Source: Rhodoferax sp.
Lineage (GTDB): Bacteria; Pseudomonadota; Gammaproteobacteria; Burkholderiales; Burkholderiaceae_C
Length of the DNA stretch: 64,000 nt
Assembly (NCBI GenBank): GCA_024235935.1
Contig: JACKLL010000004.1
Span: forward strand, 1-64,000
Reading direction: 5' to 3'
Under the pieces are notes generated by a model, which saw only the letters and a program-made list of their open reading frames with translations, searched no databases and had not been told where the DNA came from. This document shows positions 40,462 through 49,620 of the stretch, piece after piece. How positions within the stretch are numbered: the stretch's first letter is position 1; each line of letters starts with the position of its first letter. The position numbers and the translations under genes are program-made.

Positions 40462-40815
40462 TCAGGAGCCACGGTAGGTCGAATAGCTCCAGGGGCTGAC
40501 CAGCAGCGGCACGTGGTAGTGCGCCTGCACATCGGCGATGCCGAAGTCCAGGCTGACCTGGTCCAGGAATGGCGGGTCGGGCAGCGCAACGCCACGGGCG
40601 CGGAAATACGGCGCCACCTCGAAAACCAGCCGATAGGTGCCGGCCTTCAGGCTCGCGTTGTCGTACAGCAAGCCGTCCGGATTGCGGCCGTCCTGGTTCA
40701 GCGTGATGCGCCGCACCAGCGTCACGACACCGTCCTGCGTGGTGTACAAGGCCACCTGCATGCCGGCTGCCGGCACGCCGTTCATGGTGTCCAGAACATG
40801 TGTGCTCAATCCCAT
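40462..40815 (-). CDS. uraH: 5-hydroxyisourate hydrolase
   Basis: Hydrolyses 5-hydroxyisourate, the product of PuuD, to OHCU. The 117-residue transthyretin-like protein shows the N-terminal LSTHVLD with His, the RRITLNQDGR arginine block, HYHVPLLVSP and the C-terminal tetrapeptide YRGS that is diagnostic for HIUase. ATG 40815 gives the usual length; the open frame runs on to 42660 over the regulator and puuE genes but is not protein-like there. It is divergent from the GntR gene. Confidence 0.95.
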   Translation of the reverse strand: MGLSTHVLDTMNGVPAAGMQVALYTTQDGVVTLVRRITLNQDGRNPDGLLYDNASLKAGTYRLVFEVAPYFRARGVALPDPPFLDQVSLDFGIADVQAHYHVPLLVSPWSYSTYRGS

Positions 40816-40891
40816 TGCTGCCCTCCTGTGGCGCTGACCTGGCGGCCCCGTTCGCGGGACACCCATGCCGGAATCGCCATTCTGAAATACA

Positions 40892-40907
40892 AAAGTGTAT
40901 ACACTTT
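40892..40907. promoter_or_regulatory. 16-bp perfect palindrome, GntR operator candidate
   Basis: AAAGTGTATACACTTT, a perfect palindrome, lies in the 117-bp gap between uraH (leftward) and the GntR gene (rightward), 25 bases before the latter. The position suits self-regulation and control of both divergent operons. Its TGTATACA core recurs ahead of puuD. Confidence 0.72.
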
Positions 40908-40932
40908 CTGCGCGTGACGCTATCATGCGCGC

Positions 40933-41598
40933 ATGGAATCCTCGTCCACCGCGATGATCGTACAGGCCCTGACCCGGGCCATTGTCGAACACCGGCTGTT
41001 GCCCGGCAGCAAGCTGGCCGAACAGAAACTGGCCGACCATTTCGGCGTCTCGCGCACCCTGGTGCGGCAGGCCTTGCTGCAGTTGTCGCAACACCAGCTG
41101 GTGACGCTGGAGCCGGCGCGTGGCGCATTCGTGGCTGCGCCGTCGGTCGACGAGGCGCGCCAGGTGTTCGCCGTGCGGCGCATGCTCGAATGCGAAATGG
41201 CGCGGGCCTTCGCGCTGCAGTGCACGCCGGCGCAGATCCGTGCTTTGCGCGCCCATATCGCCCAGGAGAAAAGCGCCATCGATCGCGACGACGCCAGCGG
41301 CCGCGCCGAACTGCTGGGCGACTTTCATGTGCGCATGGCGGAACTGATGGGCAATGCGGTCCTGGCGCAGATGCTGGGACAGCTCATCGCCCGCTGCGCG
41401 CTGATCACCCTCATGTACCAGAGCAGCCGCGAGGCACGCCACTCCAGCGACGAACACGTGCAGCTGGTGCGGGCGCTGGCCGCACACGACGCCGACGGTG
41501 CCGCCAGGCTGATGGCCGAGCACCTGGCCCATGTGGAACAAGACCTGACCTTCGAACGCCCCGTCCCCAGCAACGACATCACCCTGGCCCTGAGCTGA
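40933..41598 (+). CDS. GntR-family regulator (FCD type)
   Basis: DNA-binding regulator of 221 residues. An N-terminal winged helix (about 5-70: LAEQKLADHFGVSRTLVRQALLQLS) is followed by an FCD ligand-binding domain (about 85-215: RRMLECEMARAFA, DFHVRMAELMGN, HVQLVRALAAHDADGAARLMAEHL). FCD histidines are present (FHVRM and HLAHVE), as in metal-dependent members. The palindrome 25 bases ahead of the ATG is the likely binding site. It is followed by puuE after 3 bases, so the regulator and ureide genes form one transcription unit. Confidence 0.93.
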   Translation: MESSSTAMIVQALTRAIVEHRLLPGSKLAEQKLADHFGVSRTLVRQALLQLSQHQLVTLEPARGAFVAAPSVDEARQVFAVRRMLECEMARAFALQCTPAQIRALRAHIAQEKSAIDRDDASGRAELLGDFHVRMAELMGNAVLAQMLGQLIARCALITLMYQSSREARHSSDEHVQLVRALAAHDADGAARLMAEHLAHVEQDLTFERPVPSNDITLALS

Positions 41599-41601
41599 AC
41601 C

Positions 41602-42564
41602 ATGACCTCCACCCTGCCCTGCTACGACAGCACCGCCCCCTATCCCCGCGACCTGGTCGGCTACGGCCGCAACCCGCCCCACGCCCGCTGGCCGGGCGGC
41701 GCCCGCATCGCCGTCCAGTTCGTACTGAACTACGAGGAAGGCGCTGAAAACGCCGTGCTGCACGGCGACCCTGCGTCGGAGCAGTTCCTGTCCGAGATGT
41801 TCAACCCGGCGGCCTTCCCGGACCGCCACCTGAGCATGGAAAGCATCTACGAATACGGCTCGCGCGCCGGCGTCTGGCGTATCCTGCGCGAGTTCGAGCG
41901 GCGGCGCCTGCCGCTGACGGTCTTCGGCGTCAGCATGGCCTTGCAGCGCCATCCCGAACTGACCGCCGCCTTCAAGGAACTCGGCCACGAGATCGCCTGC
42001 CACGGCTGGCGCTGGATCAACTACCAGACCATGGACGAGGCCCTCGAGCGCGAGCACATGCGCATCGGCATGGAGATCATCGAACAGCTGACCGGCGAGC
42101 GCGCCCGCGGCTGGTACACCGGGCGCGACAGCCCCAACACCCACCGCCTGGTGGCCGACTACGGCGGCTTCGAATACGACAGCGACTACTACGGCGACGA
42201 CCTGCCGTTCTGGATGCAGGTGCGCAAGAGCGACGGCACGGTGGCGCCACAGCTGATCGTGCCGTACGCGATGGACAGCAACGACATGCGTTTCTCGTCG
42301 GCGCAGGGCTTTGCCCAGGGCGAGGACTTCTACACCTATCTGCGCGATGCCTTCGACGTGCTGTATGCCGAAGGCGATCCGCAAGGCGAGGACCGGCCCC
42401 GCATGCTGAGCATCGGCATGCATTGCCGGCTGCTGGGTCGGCCCGGGCGCATGCGGGCCTTGCAGCGTTTCCTGGACCACGTACAGTCCCATGAGCAGGT
42501 CTGGATCTGTCGCCGCCTGGACATCGCGCGCCATTGGACCAAGACCCATCCCTTTCCCGGTTGA
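41602..42564 (+). CDS. puuE: allantoinase PuuE
   Basis: Hydrolyses (S)-allantoin to allantoate. It is the polysaccharide-deacetylase-like type of allantoinase, unrelated to the amidohydrolase AllB. The 320 residues show the PuuE blocks DLVGYGRNPPHARWPGGARIAVQFVLNYEEGAE at the start, SMESIYEYGSRAGVWR, HEIACHGWRWINYQ and the RDSPNTHRLV segment. It starts 3 bases after the GntR gene and is followed by the UraD-AllC fusion gene 12 bases later. Confidence 0.95.
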   Translation: MTSTLPCYDSTAPYPRDLVGYGRNPPHARWPGGARIAVQFVLNYEEGAENAVLHGDPASEQFLSEMFNPAAFPDRHLSMESIYEYGSRAGVWRILREFERRRLPLTVFGVSMALQRHPELTAAFKELGHEIACHGWRWINYQTMDEALEREHMRIGMEIIEQLTGERARGWYTGRDSPNTHRLVADYGGFEYDSDYYGDDLPFWMQVRKSDGTVAPQLIVPYAMDSNDMRFSSAQGFAQGEDFYTYLRDAFDVLYAEGDPQGEDRPRMLSIGMHCRLLGRPGRMRALQRFLDHVQSHEQVWICRRLDIARHWTKTHPFPG

Positions 42565-42576
42565 ACCCGCACCACC

Positions 42577-44367
42577 ATGGCACCTCCCCTGACCCTGGAA
42601 CAACTCAACGCCGCGCCGCATGATGCGGCCTGTGCCATGCTCGACGGCCTGTACGAGCATTCGCCGTGGATCGCGCGACAGGCGCTGGCCTGTCGGCCCT
42701 TCCGCTCACTGGCGCAGCTCAAGCACGCGATGGTCCAGGTGCTGCATGCGGCCGGGCGCGAGGCCCAGCTCAGGCTGATCCGGGCCCACCCGGAACTCGC
42801 CGGCAAAGCGATGCGCAGCAACACCCTGACCACCGAATCCACGCACGAGCAGAAGACGGCCGGACTCACGCAATGCACGGCGCAGGAACTGCAGACGATC
42901 GAGCGGCTCAATGCCGAATACGCGGCACGCTTCGGCTTTCCGTTCATCCTGGCCGTGCGCGGGCCGCGCGGCACCGGCCTGTCCAAGCAGGAGATCCTGG
43001 CCACCTTCGAGCGCCGGGTACACCACCATCCCGACGTAGAACTGCAGGAGAACCTGCGCAACATCCATCGGGTGGTCGAGCTGCGGCTGAACGACAAGTT
43101 CGGTGTGGTTCCGGAACTGGGCAACCAGGCCTGGGACTGGCAGGAGCAGCTCGCCGCCTTCTCCGACCCTGGCTATGCGGAGAAGGGCCAGCTCACCGTC
43201 ACCTACCTGACCGACGCCCACCGCGCCTGCGCCGCGCAGATCCGCGGCCAGATGCTGCAATGCGGATTCGACACGGTGCAGATCGACGCGGTGGGCAACG
43301 TGGTCGGCCGCTACCACGCATCGGCGCCCGGCGCCCGCACGCTGATGACCGGCAGCCACTACGACTCCGTGCGCAATGGCGGCAAATATGACGGCCGGCT
43401 CGGCATCTTCGTGCCGATGGCGGCCGTGCGTGAACTGCACCGCAGCGCCACCCGGCTGCCATTCGACATCGAGGTGGTCGGTTTTGCCGAGGAGGAAGGC
43501 CAGCGCTACAAGGCGACCTTTCTTGGCTCGGGCGCCTTGATCGGCGATTTCCGCGACGAATGGCTGGCGCAGAAGGATGCCGATGGCATCACGATGCGCC
43601 AGGCGATGGAACACGCGGGCCTGTCGGTCGACGGCATTGCCGCACTGCGGCGCGATCCAGGCCAGTACCTCGGTTTTGTCGAGGTGCATATCGAGCAAGG
43701 CCCGGTGCTGGCCGAGCGCAATCTGCCCCTGGGCGTGGTGACCTCGATCAACGGCAGCGCGCGCTATGTGGTCGAGTTCATCGGTACGGCCTGCCACGCC
43801 GGCACCACGCCCATGGACCGGCGCAGCGATGCCGCCGCCGGCGCCGCGGAAGTGATTCTGGCGGTCGAACGCCGCGCCCGCCAGGACGCGGACTCGGTCG
43901 CCACCGTGGGCCAGTTGCTGGTGCCCGGTGGTTCGGTCAACGTGGTGCCGGGACGCTGCCAGTTCTCGCTGGACCTGCGCGCGCCGTCGGACGCCCAGCG
44001 CGACGCCATGGTCCACGATGTGCTGGCCGCGGTGCAGGAAATCTGCGACCGACGCCAGTTGCGCTTCACGCTGGAAGAAACCATGCGTGCCAGCGCCGCA
44101 CCCAGTGACGCCACATGGCAGGCACGCTGGACACAGGCGGTGGACGCCCTGGGGGTGCCACTGCACACCATGACCAGTGGCGCCGGGCACGACGCGATGA
44201 AGCTGCACGAGGTGATGCCGCAGGCCATGCTCTTCGTGCGCGGCCAGAACGCCGGCATCAGCCACAACCCGCTCGAATCGACGACCAGCGACGACATGCA
44301 ACTGGCCGTCGAAGCCTTCCAGCAACTGCTGCAATGCACGGCAGATGCAACTGCCACTGCCAGCTGA
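42577..44367 (+). CDS. OHCU decarboxylase-allantoate amidohydrolase fusion
   Basis: One 596-residue protein with two purine-degradation enzymes. Residues 1-170 are OHCU decarboxylase (UraD): His71 in RAHPELAGKAM, STHEQKTAGL, RFGFPFILAVRG. A linker of about 20 residues leads to an M20 allantoate amidohydrolase (AllC-type, about 190-590) with metal residues in GSHYDSVRNGGKYDG (His261, Asp272), EEEG (305-308) and HIEQGPVLAE, plus the dimerisation ARYVVEFIGTACHAGTTPMDRR block and HNPLESTTSDD. UraD yields (S)-allantoin for PuuE, AllC uses PuuE's product, so this enzyme flanks PuuE on both sides. The frame is continuous, with no stop or start between the parts. The start ATG (42577) is well placed. 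Confidence 0.94.
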   Translation: MAPPLTLEQLNAAPHDAACAMLDGLYEHSPWIARQALACRPFRSLAQLKHAMVQVLHAAGREAQLRLIRAHPELAGKAMRSNTLTTESTHEQKTAGLTQCTAQELQTIERLNAEYAARFGFPFILAVRGPRGTGLSKQEILATFERRVHHHPDVELQENLRNIHRVVELRLNDKFGVVPELGNQAWDWQEQLAAFSDPGYAEKGQLTVTYLTDAHRACAAQIRGQMLQCGFDTVQIDAVGNVVGRYHASAPGARTLMTGSHYDSVRNGGKYDGRLGIFVPMAAVRELHRSATRLPFDIEVVGFAEEEGQRYKATFLGSGALIGDFRDEWLAQKDADGITMRQAMEHAGLSVDGIAALRRDPGQYLGFVEVHIEQGPVLAERNLPLGVVTSINGSARYVVEFIGTACHAGTTPMDRRSDAAAGAAEVILAVERRARQDADSVATVGQLLVPGGSVNVVPGRCQFSLDLRAPSDAQRDAMVHDVLAAVQEICDRRQLRFTLEETMRASAAPSDATWQARWTQAVDALGVPLHTMTSGAGHDAMKLHEVMPQAMLFVRGQNAGISHNPLESTTSDDMQLAVEAFQQLLQCTADATATAS

Positions 44368-44388
44368 AACCATTCAACCCGTACCGCC

Positions 44389-45612
44389 ATGAACACCTAT
44401 ACCCAACTCGACGCCTGGATCGACCAGCATTTCGACGAACAGGTCACTTTTTTGCAGCAGCTGATCCGCGTGCCCACCGACACGCCACCGGGCAACAACG
44501 CGCCGCATGCCGACTGCACGGCCGACCTGCTGGCGGGCATGGGCATCGCGGTCGAAAAGCACCCGGTGCCCGAAGCCGAGGTCCGGGCAGCCGGCCTGGA
44601 GTCGGTCACCAACCTGGTGGCAAGGCGCAAGTACGGCGACGGCCCGACGATTCTGCTCAATGCCCACGGCGACGTAGTGCCGCCGGGCGAGGGCTGGACC
44701 CACGACCCGTACGGCGGCGAAGTCGTTGACGGCACGATCTTCGGCCGCGCGGCGGCGGTCAGCAAGTGCGATTTCTCCACCTACACCTTCGCGGTGCGGG
44801 CGCTCGAGGCCGTGGCACGCCCGACCAAAGGCAGTGTCGAGCTGCTGTTCACCTACGACGAGGAATTCGGCGGCGAGGTCGGCCCTGCATGGCTGCTCAA
44901 GCACAAGATCATCCATCCCGATCTGATGATCGCGGCCGGCTTCAGCTACCAGGTCATCACCGCGCACAACGGCTGCCTGCAGATGGAGGTCACGGTGCAC
45001 GGCAAGATGGCCCATGCGGCGATTCCCGATTCCGGTGTCGACGCCATCCACGCGGCGGTGCAGATCCTCAACCCGTTGTACGCGCAGAATGCCCTTTACA
45101 AGTCGATCTCTTCCAAGGTCGAGGGTATCAATCACCCCTACCTGAACGTCGGCGTCATCGAAGGCGGCACCAATACCAATGTGGTTCCCGGCCGCGCCAG
45201 CTTCAAGCTCGACCGGCGCATGATCCCCGAAGAGAACCCGGTCGAGGTCGAAGCGACGCTGCGCCGCATCATCGAGGACGCTGCCAATGCGATTCCCGGT
45301 GTGACGGTCGAGATCCGTCGGCTGCTGCTGGCCAACGCGATGCGTCCCCTGCCCGGCAACAAACCCCTGGTCGAGGCCTTGCAGAAGCACGGCGAACAGG
45401 TCTTCGGCGAGAAGATTCCGGCACTGGGAACACCGCTGTACACCGACGTGCGCCTGTTCTGCGAAGTCGGCATCCCCGGCGTGATCTACGGCGCCGGCCC
45501 GCGCACCGTGCTCGAATCCAACGCCAAGCGTGCCGACGAACGCCTGCAGCTCGAAGACCTGCGCCGTGCGACCAAGGTCATGGCACGCAGCCTGCACGAC
45601 CTGCTGGGCTGA
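44389..45612 (+). CDS. M20-family metallohydrolase (ArgE/DapE-like)
   Basis: A 407-residue zinc hydrolase, follows the fusion gene by 21 bases. It is related to ArgE/DapE rather than to AllC. Metal and catalytic residues: His93 and Asp95 (AHGDVVPPGEGW), Glu158/Glu159 (TYDEEFGGE) and a dimerisation domain with HGKMAHAAIPDSG. The usual bridging Asp in GRGxxDMK is replaced: here GRAAAVSKCDF, with Asp128 four residues later; relatives with AVSK exist. As the window lacks allantoicase, ureidoglycolate lyase and other ureidoglycolate enzymes, it could act there, but the substrate is not shown. Confidence 0.85.
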   Translation: MNTYTQLDAWIDQHFDEQVTFLQQLIRVPTDTPPGNNAPHADCTADLLAGMGIAVEKHPVPEAEVRAAGLESVTNLVARRKYGDGPTILLNAHGDVVPPGEGWTHDPYGGEVVDGTIFGRAAAVSKCDFSTYTFAVRALEAVARPTKGSVELLFTYDEEFGGEVGPAWLLKHKIIHPDLMIAAGFSYQVITAHNGCLQMEVTVHGKMAHAAIPDSGVDAIHAAVQILNPLYAQNALYKSISSKVEGINHPYLNVGVIEGGTNTNVVPGRASFKLDRRMIPEENPVEVEATLRRIIEDAANAIPGVTVEIRRLLLANAMRPLPGNKPLVEALQKHGEQVFGEKIPALGTPLYTDVRLFCEVGIPGVIYGAGPRTVLESNAKRADERLQLEDLRRATKVMARSLHDLLG

Positions 45613-45637
45613 GCGGCCACAATAGGCTTGCGCTCGT

Positions 45638-47050
45638 TCAGCGCGTCAGGAACGCCAGCATCTTGCTGGCGAACTTGCCATAGGGTGGCATCATGAACTT
45701 GAGCGTGGAAAATCGCGCCTGGTAGAAAACCGGGCGCAGCTTGGAGAAGGTTTCGAAGCCTTCTTTGCCATGGTAGTGGCCCATGCCCGAAGGGCCTACA
45801 CCGCCAAACGGCAGGTCATGCTGCCCGACATGGAACAAGGCGTCATTGACCGTGACACCGCCGGACATCACCCGCTCCAGCAGCATCTGCACCACCTGCG
45901 CATCGTTGCTGAACGGATAGATGGCCAGCGGCCGCGGACCGGCGTTGACGGCATGGACCACGGTCTCCAGATCCTGGTAGCCCCGGATCGGCAGGATGGG
46001 GCCAAAAATCTCGCGCTGCCAGACCAGCGCCTCAGGCGGCGCATCGAGCACGATGTGCGGCGCGATCTTGCGCGTGGCACGGTCGAACGCCGGGCCTGGC
46101 ACCAGTTGGACCAGGGTCGCACCGCGCTCGCGTGCGTCGTCCAGCGCGACCAGCAGCCGATCGAACGCCGTCTGGTCGATGATCGACGTGTAGTCGCTGG
46201 ACGCCAGCGACGGATAGCGCCGGGGAACGATCTGTGCCGCCTCGCGCACGAAGTCCTGGATCTTGTCCTGCGGCATCCACAGATGGTCGACCGAGGTGCA
46301 GATCTGGCCTGCATTGAGGTACTTCACGAACAGGATGCGTTCGGCCGCCAGGCGCAGCGGATAGTCGGCACACAGGATGGCCGGTGCCTTGCCGCCCAGT
46401 TCCAGCGTGACCGGGCACAGGTTCTTCGCCGCAGCGGCCATCACCGCGCGGCCGGTCTGTCCCGAGCCGGTGAAAAGCAGGTGATCGAACGGCAACTGCG
46501 AGAAGGCCACGCCGATGCCGCCGGTCTCATCGAAGAACTGCAGCTTCTCGGGCGGGAAGTAGGCCGGAATGCGCTCGATCAGCAGCCGCGCCAGGTGGCG
46601 CGAGTTCTCGCTCATCTTGACCATGGCGCGATTGCCCGCGGCGAAGATGCTGGTCAGCGGCACGAAGCTCAGGTTCACCGGGAAATTCCACGGCACGATG
46701 ACACCCACCACGCCCAGCGGCTGCGGAATGACCCGGTTGCGCGCACCCAGGAAGTTGCGCAGGTCGACCGAGCGGCGCTGCGTCTTCATCCAGCCGCGCA
46801 GATGCCGGATGGCGTCGTCGATGCCGTCGATGGCCGGAAAGATCTCGGCCAGCAGGGTTTCATGGCGCGACCGGTGGCCGTAGTCGGCGCTGATGGCATC
46901 GCACAACGCGTCCTTGTTTTCCCGAATGAAGCGCTGCAAGGTGCGCAGGTCCGCCACGCGCTCGTCGCGGGTCGGCACCGGATGGGCCAGATAGGCCTCG
47001 CGCTGCAAGGCCAGCGCCAGTTCCAGCGGGGTGGGGATGTCGTTCTTCAT
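45638..47050 (-). CDS. aldehyde dehydrogenase, coniferyl-aldehyde-type
   Basis: NAD(P)-dependent aldehyde dehydrogenase, 470 residues, of the class-3/coniferyl aldehyde group. The cofactor and catalytic blocks are complete: VVGVIVPWNFPVNLSF, the TGSGQTGRAVM loop, the glutamate in LELGGKAP and the catalytic cysteine in NAGQICTSVD. The C-terminal end (FMMPPYGKFASKMLAFLTR) is a hydrophobic and basic tail that may sit on membranes. ATG 47050 is chosen over the longer frame to 47188. It converges on the M20 gene and is divergent from maeB. Confidence 0.92.
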   Translation of the reverse strand: MKNDIPTPLELALALQREAYLAHPVPTRDERVADLRTLQRFIRENKDALCDAISADYGHRSRHETLLAEIFPAIDGIDDAIRHLRGWMKTQRRSVDLRNFLGARNRVIPQPLGVVGVIVPWNFPVNLSFVPLTSIFAAGNRAMVKMSENSRHLARLLIERIPAYFPPEKLQFFDETGGIGVAFSQLPFDHLLFTGSGQTGRAVMAAAAKNLCPVTLELGGKAPAILCADYPLRLAAERILFVKYLNAGQICTSVDHLWMPQDKIQDFVREAAQIVPRRYPSLASSDYTSIIDQTAFDRLLVALDDARERGATLVQLVPGPAFDRATRKIAPHIVLDAPPEALVWQREIFGPILPIRGYQDLETVVHAVNAGPRPLAIYPFSNDAQVVQMLLERVMSGGVTVNDALFHVGQHDLPFGGVGPSGMGHYHGKEGFETFSKLRPVFYQARFSTLKFMMPPYGKFASKMLAFLTR

Positions 47051-47278
47051 GATCGTCCTGTCAAGATCCTGGCCAGCCACGCTTGCTGCACGGCAGGCCA
47101 CCGGCAGCCTACAGCTTACCCCTATCGCACGCCAGTGGCCATGGGAGCGCCGATCGCCCCCGCCAAGCAGGGGTGATGCCCGCGTCAATGCCCCATCCGC
47201 ATAAACACCGACAGCCGCAGGGCTCGCGATGGGTTAGCCTATCGCCTTTACCTCACTCGCACGCTGAACCCACGCACC

Positions 47279-49594
47279 ATGAGCAAAGAACTCTCCCCCG
47301 CTGAACACGCCCTGCGCGAAGCCGCCCGCGAATACCACCGCAGCCCGACCCGCGGCAAGATCGCGGTCACGCCGACCAAGGCCTTGTCCAACCAGCGCGA
47401 TCTGTCGTTGGCGTATTCGCCCGGTGTGGCCTATCCCTGCCTGGACATCGAGGCCGACCCGTCGCTGGCGGCGGAGTACACGTCGCGCGGCAACCTGGTC
47501 GGCGTGGTCACCAATGGCACGGCGGTGCTCGGCCTGGGCGATATCGGGCCACTGGCCGCCAAGCCGGTCATGGAAGGCAAGGGCTGCCTGTTCAAGAAAT
47601 TCGCCGGCATCGATGTGTTCGACATCGAGCTGGCCGAACGCGATCCCGACAAGCTGGTCGACATGATCGCCGCGATGGAACCCACGCTGGGCGGCATCAA
47701 CCTGGAGGACATCAAGGCGCCGGAGTGCTTCTATATCGAGCGCAAGCTGCGCGAGCGCATGAACATCCCGGTGTTCCACGACGACCAGCATGGCACGGCC
47801 ATCATTTCATCGGCCGCGCTGCTCAATGGCCTGGAGCTGGTGGGCAAGAAGATCGACGAGGTCAAGGTGGCGGTCTCGGGTGCGGGCGCCGCCGCGCTGG
47901 CCTGCCTGGACGTGATGGTCGGCCTGGGTGTGCTGCGCCGGAACGTCTATGTGTGCGACTCCAAGGGCGTGATCTACAAAGGCCGCCCGGGCGGATTCGA
48001 CGAGTCCAAGCAGCGCGTGGCGCAGGATACCGATGCCCGTACGCTGGCCGACGTGGTGAACGGCGCCGACGTGTTCCTCGGCTGCTCGACGGCCGGCGTG
48101 CTGACGCAGGACATGGTGAAGACCATGGCACGGGCCCCCATCATCCTGGCGCTGGCCAATCCGGAGCCGGAGATCCGCCCCGAACTGGCGCTGGAGGCCC
48201 GGCCGGACTGCATCATCGCCACCGGCCGCTCGGACTATCCGAACCAGGTCAACAACGTGCTGTGCTTCCCGTACATCTTCCGCGGCGCGCTCGACTGCGG
48301 CGCGACCAAGATCACCGAGGAGATGAAGCTGGCCTGCGTGCGCCAGATCGCCGACCTGGCCAAGGCCGACATCAGCGAGGAGGTGGCCAATGCCTATGCC
48401 GGTAAGGAGCTGGTGTTCGGCCCCAACTACCTGATTCCGACACCGTTCGACTCGCGCCTGATCATGCGCATCGCCCCGGCCGTGGCCCAGGCCGCGGCCG
48501 ACTCCGGCGTCGCGACGCGGCCGATCACCGACATGGATGGCTACCGCCAGCAGCTCTCGCGCTTCGTCTACCAGACCGGCATGTTCATGCGCCCGGTGTT
48601 CGCGGCGGCCAAGGTGGTCGCACCCGAAGCCAAGCGCGTGGCCTATGCCGAGGGCGAAGACGAGCGGGTGCTGCGCGCCGTGCAGGTCGCCGTCGACGAG
48701 AAGCTGGCCCGACCGATCCTGATCGGGCGCCCGGCGGTGATCGAGGCACGGCTGCGCAAGGCAGGACTGCGCATCCGGCTCGGCGTCGACGTGGACAACG
48801 TCAATCCCGAGGACGACCCGCGCTTTCGCCAGTACTGGGAGGCCTACCACCACCTGATGGGCCGGCGCGGCGTATCGGTCGAGGCTGCCAAGGCCGTGGT
48901 GCGGCGCTCGAACACGACCATCGCCTCGCTGATGGTGCACCTGGGCGACGCCGATGCCATGCTGTGCGGCCTGGTCGGGCGCTTCGACAACCACCTGGAC
49001 CATGTACGCGACGTGATCGGCGTGCAGAAGGGCGCGCCGGGCCTGGCCACGCTGAACGCGCTGATGCTGGACCAGCGCACGCTGTTCATCGCCGACACCC
49101 ATGTCAACGAGGACCCGGACGCCGAGCAACTCGCCAGTATCGCGATGATGGCGGCCGAAGAGGTGCGCCGCTTCGGGCTGCCACCCAAGGTGGCCTTCCT
49201 GTCGCACTCGAACTATGGCAGCTCGAACCGCAGGTCGGCCGTGAAGATGCGCCAGGCGCACGAGATCTTCTGCCGCATGGCGCCCGACGTCGAGTGCGAC
49301 GGCGAACTGCATGGCGACGCGGCGCTGTCGGCGACGATCCGGCGCAATGCGCTGATGGACAGCAAACTCGAAGGCGAGGCCAACATCCTGATCTGCCCCA
49401 ACCTCGACGCGGCGAACATCCTGTTCAACGTGCTCAAGATCACCGGCGGCCATGGCGTGACCGTCGGGCCGATCCTGCTCGGCGCAGCGGCAACGGCACA
49501 TGTGATCACCCCGTCGGCCACGGTCCGGCGCGTCGTCAACATGACGGCGCTCGCGGTGGCCGACGCGGCACACCGCGCCGGCGGCAAGCGCTAG
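47279..49594 (+). CDS. maeB: NADP-dependent malic enzyme with phosphotransacetylase-like domain
   Basis: Converts malate to pyruvate and CO2 with NADP+. The 771-residue two-domain form: malic enzyme at about 1-430 (SPGVAYPCL, GDIGPLAAKPVMEGKG, the catalytic block FHDDQHGTAI, and the nucleotide site VSGAGAAALA) and a phosphotransacetylase-like domain at 430-771 that has a regulatory role in related enzymes. Length and blocks match MaeB. ATG 47279 is preceded by a 228-bp spacer shared with the aldehyde dehydrogenase gene. TPMT-like and DUF808 genes follow on the same strand. Confidence 0.95.
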   Translation: MSKELSPAEHALREAAREYHRSPTRGKIAVTPTKALSNQRDLSLAYSPGVAYPCLDIEADPSLAAEYTSRGNLVGVVTNGTAVLGLGDIGPLAAKPVMEGKGCLFKKFAGIDVFDIELAERDPDKLVDMIAAMEPTLGGINLEDIKAPECFYIERKLRERMNIPVFHDDQHGTAIISSAALLNGLELVGKKIDEVKVAVSGAGAAALACLDVMVGLGVLRRNVYVCDSKGVIYKGRPGGFDESKQRVAQDTDARTLADVVNGADVFLGCSTAGVLTQDMVKTMARAPIILALANPEPEIRPELALEARPDCIIATGRSDYPNQVNNVLCFPYIFRGALDCGATKITEEMKLACVRQIADLAKADISEEVANAYAGKELVFGPNYLIPTPFDSRLIMRIAPAVAQAAADSGVATRPITDMDGYRQQLSRFVYQTGMFMRPVFAAAKVVAPEAKRVAYAEGEDERVLRAVQVAVDEKLARPILIGRPAVIEARLRKAGLRIRLGVDVDNVNPEDDPRFRQYWEAYHHLMGRRGVSVEAAKAVVRRSNTTIASLMVHLGDADAMLCGLVGRFDNHLDHVRDVIGVQKGAPGLATLNALMLDQRTLFIADTHVNEDPDAEQLASIAMMAAEEVRRFGLPPKVAFLSHSNYGSSNRRSAVKMRQAHEIFCRMAPDVECDGELHGDAALSATIRRNALMDSKLEGEANILICPNLDAANILFNVLKITGGHGVTVGPILLGAAATAHVITPSATVRRVVNMTALAVADAAHRAGGKR

Positions 49595-49620
49595 TACCGC
49601 CCCACCCTTCGGCAACCACG

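Noticed and set aside
40816..42660. Long upstream extension of the uraH frame (732 codons in all)
   Set aside because: Only the last 117 residues match HIUase; the rest is antisense to the GntR and puuE genes.
47051..47278. Possible small gene in the aldehyde dehydrogenase-maeB spacer
   Set aside because: Frames there are short and lack protein-like composition; it is best read as a divergent promoter region.
47807..49615. 602-codon frame antisense to maeB
   Set aside because: Low-complexity composition; maeB on the other strand is complete.
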